DNA from: Phycisphaerae bacterium | Lineage (GTDB): Bacteria; Planctomycetota; Phycisphaerae; UBA1845; UTPLA1 | DNA: 45,175 nt | Assembly: GCA_016935885.1 (NCBI GenBank) | Contig: JAFGQA010000187.1 | Span: forward strand, 1 to 45,175 | Direction: 5' to 3' | Part shown: positions 40,832 through 45,175 of the stretch, piece after piece | Position numbering within the stretch: the first letter of the stretch is position 1 | Layout: each line of letters opens with the position of its first letter | Notes under the pieces: generated by a model | Seen by the model: only the letters and a program-made list of their open reading frames with translations | Told to the model about the DNA's origin: nothing | Databases searched by the model: none | Program-made: the position numbers and the translations under genes

Positions 40832-43800
40832 ATGCCTGACCGGCACGAATCCGTCCACGAGATTCTCGATGCCTTGGAAGAGCGGGCCAAGGAGCTCACC
40901 TGCCTCTACAAGATCGAGGAGTTGCTCAACGATCCAAGTGGCACGCTTGACCAGGCGCTCGAAGGTGTTGTGTGTGCCATCCCACCTGGATGGCAATACC
41001 CAGAGTGTTGCCAGGCGCGAATCACCTTTAAGGACGTGACGTGCGCGTCGCCGGGGTTCCAGAGAACGCCTTGGGTCCAAGAAGCGGACATCATCGTGCG
41101 GGGTGAAGTGGTTGGTACGATCGAGGTGTGCTATACACGAAAGAGCCCGCAGGCGGACGAGGGGCCTTTCCTCAAGGAGGAGCGCAAGCTCATCACGACG
41201 ATTGCCGAACGTCTGGGACATTTCGTCCTGCATCAGGATCTGGTGCGCGCAATGGAGGAGTGGCAGGTTGCCAAGGAGGAGGTGTCCAGGGGAAGGGAAA
41301 AGGGGGACTGGGGAGTCGTCCTGGATCTGCTTCGCCGAACCGACCAGAACCTCTTGACTCGCATTTCGCGCAAGATGATCAACCACCTGTGTTGGAGCGG
41401 CGTGGAGGAGGCCGAGCAACTACTGCGCCGGTTCGGTGCCGAGAGGAAAGGCGATGAAGCTGATCTGTTGATCGACGCCAACATGCCGCGCCAGAGAGAG
41501 GAACTGCCCAGCACGGCCAGACTCAGTGAGGACACGTTTCGACTCGCGGCCCAGCATCTTGGGGAAGAAGAGATCGTTGCCTGCCTGCAGAAGTGGATCA
41601 AGGAGGATAAATCGAGCGTCATCGTCAACACGCTGGAAAGCCTGGATGCGTCGCTGACCGAGATCAGCGACACGATGACCCGCTGCGGGCAGATGACGCC
41701 ACATGAACTGGAGTTCCCCATCTCCACCGAGAGAGCCGTGCGTGTTGCGCTGGTCCGCCGGTTCTTCACTGATCAGCTTCGGTTCATCAACGTGGCCAAG
41801 GATTACATCGACATCGACAGTGTCCATGATCTGTTCCAACGCATGATTTTCCACCAAGGAAGTCATGGCCAATTGGGGGGTAAGAGCTCGGGCGTGTTCC
41901 TCGCATCGCAGATCATCGAGAAGACGGCCGATCGATCAGAACTGCTGGACAACATCAAGGTGCCCAAGACGTGGTATGTTGTCTCCGATGGCCTGCGCAA
42001 CTTCATCTCCCGCAATAATCTTGAGGATGTGTTGAATCAGAGATACAAGGAGATCGAGCAGGTTCGCCAGGAGTACCCCCACATCATCCAAGTGTTCAAG
42101 AACTCCTCGTTTTCGGCTGACGTGGTCAAGGGACTGTCCATGGCGTTGGACGATTTCGAGGACCGCCCCCTCATTGTTCGCAGCTCGAGCCTGCTGGAGG
42201 ATCGGTTCGGGGCGACCTTCTCAGGCAAGTATAAGAGCCTGTTCTTGGCCAACCGGGGTACCAAGCAAGAGCGTTTGGCCGCCCTGATGGATGCCGTTGC
42301 CGAGGTGTATGCGTCCACTTTCAGCCCAGATCCCATCGAGTACCGCAGCGAGCGCGGTCTGCTTGACTTCCACGAGGAGATGGGCATCATGATTCAGGAG
42401 GTCGTAGGCACGCGCGTGGGGCACTATTTCTTCCCCGCGTTCTCGGGAGTGGCCTTCAGCCGCAACGAGTTCCGCTGGTCGCCGCGCATCAAGCGAGAGG
42501 ATGGTCTGGTCCGCATGGTTCCCGGCCTGGGGACGCGAGCCGTCGACCGATTGAGCGACGACTACCCGATCCTGATCTCGCCGGGACAGCCCGGCCTACG
42601 GGTCAACGTTACGTTGGACGAGACCGTTCGCTACTCGCCCCGCAAGCTGGACGTGATCAACCTGGATACCGGGCGCTTCGAGACCGTCGATGTGGCACGG
42701 TTGCTCAAGGAACAAGGGCGCAACTACCCGGCCATCGAGCGGATCGTCTCCATCCTCGATCACGACCATCTTCGGCGCCCAATGGGCCGAAGCATCGACT
42801 TCGAGCAAGACAACTTGGTGGTTACCTTCGACGGCATCGTTGGCGGGACGCCGTTCACCAAACAAGTACACGCCCTGTTGAGGTTGCTTGAGGACAAGCT
42901 CAATACACCGGTGGACATCGAGTTCGCCCATGACGGCACCGACTTCTATCTCCTACAGTGCCGCCCACAGAGTCACTCACAGGACAGCATCCCGGCCTCA
43001 ATCCCCCAGGATCTCCCTCGGGATCGCGTGCTCTTTTCTGCCAACCATCACGTATCCAACGGCCAAGTGCTCGACATTACGCACGTCGTGTATGTGGATC
43101 CGGAGAGCTACAACGGGCTGAGCGATCTGTCTCAACTGGCGGCGGTGGGGCGCGTGGTCAGCAAGCTGAACAAGCTGCTACCTAAGCGGAGGTTCATCCT
43201 GATGGGGCCTGGACGCTGGGGGAGCCGCGGCGACGTGAAACTTGGCGTGAAGGTGACGTACTCTGACATCAATAACACAGCGGCCCTGATCGAGATTGCC
43301 CGCAAGAAGGGCGACTACCTGCCGGATCTGTCGTTTGGCACGCACTTCTTTCAGGATTTGGTGGAATCCTCCATCCGGTACCTGCCGTTGTATCCGGACG
43401 ATGACGGCGTCGTCTTCAATGAGCTCTTCTTCAACCGCTCGCCGAACGTTCTCGCGGACCTGCTGCCCGAAGCCGCGGACTTGGCCGGCACCGTCCGTGT
43501 CATCGACGTCCCTCAATCCGCCGACAAGCAGGTCCTCTGCATCCTGATGAACGCCGATTTGGATGAGGCGGTTGGCATCCTGGCCCCGCCGGAAGCCGGT
43601 AGGTCGAGGATGCGTTGGGAAGCGGAGTATCCCGAGCCGGTGGCGGAGGACCACTGGCGCTGGCGGATGCGAATGGCCGAGCATCTCGCCGGCCAGCTCG
43701 ATCCCGACCGGTTTGGCGTGAAGGCCCTTTACGTCTTCGGCAGTACCAAGAACGCCTCCGCGGGGCCTGGAAGCGACATCGATATCCTGGTCCATTTCGC

Positions 43801-44032
43801 CGGCTCACCGGAGCAGCAGGACACATTGATGCAGTGGTTGGAGGGCTGGAGCCTATGCCTAAGCGAGATGAACTATCTCCACACGGGCTATCACACCGAT
43901 GGCCTCCTCGATATTCACATGGTCACCGACGACGACATCGCCAAGCGGACCAGCTACGCTGCCAAAATCGATGCCATCACCGATCCGGCCCGACCGTTGC
44001 CGTTGAGGAAGGACAATAACAACTCTAAATGA
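40832..44032 (+). CDS. GAF / PEP synthase-like ATP-grasp / nucleotidyltransferase protein
   Basis: 1066 residues, at least four modules. The N terminus (about 10-140) looks like a GAF sensor domain, as found at the front of sensor kinases (LTCLYKIEELLND, IPPGWQYPECCQARI). A helical region follows. The PPDK_N/ATP-grasp domain starts LGGKSSGVFLAS (about 348), then IVRSSSLLED (about 448), MIQEVVGTRVG and LLQCRPQ (about 709), again without phosphohistidine or PEP domains. The module shared with 31523 has FILMGPGRWGS (about 793) and SFGTHFFQD. The C terminus is a minimal nucleotidyltransferase: YVFGSTKN...GPGSDIDILVHF (about 967-987). ATG at 40832 is chosen over a GTG 36 bp upstream. The 3' end overlaps the convergent phosphoesterase gene by 8 bp. 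Confidence 0.8.
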   Translation: MPDRHESVHEILDALEERAKELTCLYKIEELLNDPSGTLDQALEGVVCAIPPGWQYPECCQARITFKDVTCASPGFQRTPWVQEADIIVRGEVVGTIEVCYTRKSPQADEGPFLKEERKLITTIAERLGHFVLHQDLVRAMEEWQVAKEEVSRGREKGDWGVVLDLLRRTDQNLLTRISRKMINHLCWSGVEEAEQLLRRFGAERKGDEADLLIDANMPRQREELPSTARLSEDTFRLAAQHLGEEEIVACLQKWIKEDKSSVIVNTLESLDASLTEISDTMTRCGQMTPHELEFPISTERAVRVALVRRFFTDQLRFINVAKDYIDIDSVHDLFQRMIFHQGSHGQLGGKSSGVFLASQIIEKTADRSELLDNIKVPKTWYVVSDGLRNFISRNNLEDVLNQRYKEIEQVRQEYPHIIQVFKNSSFSADVVKGLSMALDDFEDRPLIVRSSSLLEDRFGATFSGKYKSLFLANRGTKQERLAALMDAVAEVYASTFSPDPIEYRSERGLLDFHEEMGIMIQEVVGTRVGHYFFPAFSGVAFSRNEFRWSPRIKREDGLVRMVPGLGTRAVDRLSDDYPILISPGQPGLRVNVTLDETVRYSPRKLDVINLDTGRFETVDVARLLKEQGRNYPAIERIVSILDHDHLRRPMGRSIDFEQDNLVVTFDGIVGGTPFTKQVHALLRLLEDKLNTPVDIEFAHDGTDFYLLQCRPQSHSQDSIPASIPQDLPRDRVLFSANHHVSNGQVLDITHVVYVDPESYNGLSDLSQLAAVGRVVSKLNKLLPKRRFILMGPGRWGSRGDVKLGVKVTYSDINNTAALIEIARKKGDYLPDLSFGTHFFQDLVESSIRYLPLYPDDDGVVFNELFFNRSPNVLADLLPEAADLAGTVRVIDVPQSADKQVLCILMNADLDEAVGILAPPEAGRSRMRWEAEYPEPVAEDHWRWRMRMAEHLAGQLDPDRFGVKALYVFGSTKNASAGPGSDIDILVHFAGSPEQQDTLMQWLEGWSLCLSEMNYLHTGYHTDGLLDIHMVTDDDIAKRTSYAAKIDAITDPARPLPLRKDNNNSK

Positions 44033-44888
44033 GTTCGCGCGTGGCGGCGGCGGGCTCTTCGAGGTCGAATCGTACCAGGGCGAGTTCCGGCCCGTCATGT
44101 GCGGCGGACAAACACACCGTCCGGCCGATTTCGTCCCTCCACGAGCCAGTCAGCCGCGCCGACTCGTGTACATGCCCGTGGAGCGTGACCAATGGTTGGC
44201 GTTTCTCAATGAACCTCCTGATGGCAATGCTGCCGACATGCACGTCAACCGGCACATGGTCGATCACGCGATTGTCGAGCGCCGCCCGGTCAAGGCGACT
44301 CCGATACGGCGGTGAGTGAAACAGAAAAACAGCCCGCTCCATCGCATCGGCACCGACAAGTTGCTCCAGGTCCTCCCGAATCGTGGTGTTACGGACTTCG
44401 TGTTCGGACACTGGGATTGAGCGGTGCCCCTCTTCAGGCGAAATACAACCAACGTCCACGTAACGGGAGACGTCATAACGCTCCCAATCCTTGAGCATAA
44501 ACGGCGTCGGCGGAACGAACGCGTAACCATAGACATTGATCTCACCCAGTTGGGTCCTGCGCGCGTGTACGTACTCCCAGACACCACGGGTCGCAGCGTC
44601 GAGAACGGCAGACTCCTCGAAACGCGGATCATCGTTGCCCAAGATCAGCATCACCCGCGCGTAGTCGCTCGCCAGCAGCTCTCGCAGCTTCGAGAATCTC
44701 GCTGCCAGAAAGCCGTTCACGAAATCGCGGTGGCCGACATCGAGAGGTACGCTGGGTGTCAGTCCTGAGGGGAGCAGGTCGCCGCCCAGAAACACGGCCT
44801 CCGGGCGCTCTTCAGCCATAACAGCAAACAGCTTCTCGTAACGATCCACCTGTCCGTGCACGTCTGAGACAAAGAAGCATCGCGTCAC
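44025..44888 (-). CDS. metallophosphoesterase
   Basis: 287-residue calcineurin-like phosphoesterase. All five metal motifs are visible: FVSDVHG near the start, FLGGDLL, LILGNDD (D in the usual H position), FLFHSPPYRS, and LHGHVHES. Such enzymes hydrolyse phosphomonoesters, phosphodiesters or nucleotides; the substrate is not evident. The GTG start at 44888 is chosen because AGAGG lies 7 nt upstream and a promoter sits just before it; an ORF start at 44936 would lie upstream of the -10. It ends 8 bp inside the convergent 1066-residue protein gene. Confidence 0.85.
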   Translation of the reverse strand: MTRCFFVSDVHGQVDRYEKLFAVMAEERPEAVFLGGDLLPSGLTPSVPLDVGHRDFVNGFLAARFSKLRELLASDYARVMLILGNDDPRFEESAVLDAATRGVWEYVHARRTQLGEINVYGYAFVPPTPFMLKDWERYDVSRYVDVGCISPEEGHRSIPVSEHEVRNTTIREDLEQLVGADAMERAVFLFHSPPYRSRLDRAALDNRVIDHVPVDVHVGSIAIRRFIEKRQPLVTLHGHVHESARLTGSWRDEIGRTVCLSAAHDGPELALVRFDLEEPAAATRELI

Positions 44889-44912
44889 ACTGCAGCCTCT
44901 CACGTGCCAGTG

Positions 44913-44941
44913 ATTATCGGCCGGGCACGCCGCCATTGTAA
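44913..44941 (-). promoter_or_regulatory. sigma70-type promoter of the metallophosphoesterase gene
   Basis: On the minus strand: TTACAA (44941-44936), 17 nt, GATAAT (44918-44913). It gives a very short leader to the GTG at 44888. Confidence 0.5.
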
Positions 44942-45111
44942 CACGTTGCGCCCCACCTCTCCCGCCGACTCGCCTCTCCCGAGCGCATCGTCCAGTCTGG
45001 TCGCGCGAACGGCGTGCTTCTCTTCGAGGAAAGTGGGGCGGATCACACCGGTCGGGATGACAGGCATCTCAACATCAGGCAAGTGGCCTAAAGCACTTCA
45101 CGGTTGGATGC

Positions 45112-45175
45112 ACCTGTGGCACCGCCGTCTCGGCGGTGGATTCACGGGCGAGACGCCCGTGCCACAGTCGCAGGC
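45112..45175. repeat. two REP hairpins at the window edge
   Basis: Two back-to-back hairpins, GTGGCACCGCCG...CGGCGGTGG and CACGGGCGAGACGCCCGTG followed by GCCACAG, belonging to the same family as those inside the radical SAM gene. The element may continue past the window. Confidence 0.7.

Noticed and set aside
44900..45082. 60-codon minus-strand ORF near the right edge
   Set aside because: No SD or family signal, and it overlaps the promoter of the phosphoesterase gene.

Overview
The window is a high-GC bacterial chromosome segment of Gram-negative type: it carries an lpxD-like lipid A gene, lipoproteins, a periplasmic-type CtpA protease and type IV pilus ATPases. The density of REP-like hairpins of the form GTGGCACCGGCG...CGCCGGTG, the octanucleotide minisatellites and the gene mix (alternative GlmU-like protein, DUF4139, DUF434) suggest a Planctomycetota/Phycisphaerae-like organism, probably anaerobic. 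That assignment is inference; the window holds no rRNA or tRNA gene to confirm it.

Layout. 1-5.7 kb: REP-rich DNA, a B12-binding radical SAM protein (-), an S41 protease and tsaD. 6-11.2 kb: three type IV pilus/secretion ATPases in the order pilB-pilT-pilB, followed by a PilZ protein. 12.4-17.4 kb: pyrC (-), a second small PilZ protein (-) behind a 500-bp island of repeats, a GlmU-like acyl/nucleotidyltransferase and a DUF434 protein. 17.9-29.6 kb: a DUF4139 exported protein, a GH133 glycogen debranching enzyme, an unknown exported protein, an isoprenylcysteine-methyltransferase-like membrane protein, lpxD, an M1-like lipoprotein peptidase and a GT-C glycosyltransferase.

30.2-44.0 kb is the most unusual region. 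A glutamate dehydrogenase homologue has lost both catalytic residues (K to S107, D to E147) and sits just upstream of a PEP-synthase-like ATP-grasp protein without phosphotransfer domains. Next comes a tight set of four redox genes: NuoE-like with zinc ribbons, a NuoF-GltD fusion, a HoxU/NuoG-N-like Fe-S protein, and a lone FMN domain of glutamate synthase. A second, 1066-residue PEP-synthase-like protein follows, with an N-terminal GAF domain and a C-terminal nucleotidyltransferase. The two PEP-synthase-like proteins share a C-terminal GRWGS...HFF module. The redox genes look like a flavin-based NAD(P)H/ferredoxin/flavoprotein machine, possibly electron-bifurcating; the dead dehydrogenase and ATP-grasp proteins may regulate it. 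This last step is inference.

The second theme is repeats. REP hairpins, paired REPs (REPIN-like), a 104-bp element with 13-bp terminal inverted repeats (three copies), and three octamer families that are open in all six reading frames fill the intergenic DNA. They also invade coding sequences in frame: the radical SAM linker, a loop of the debranching enzyme, a loop of the glycosyltransferase, and the CtpA tail.
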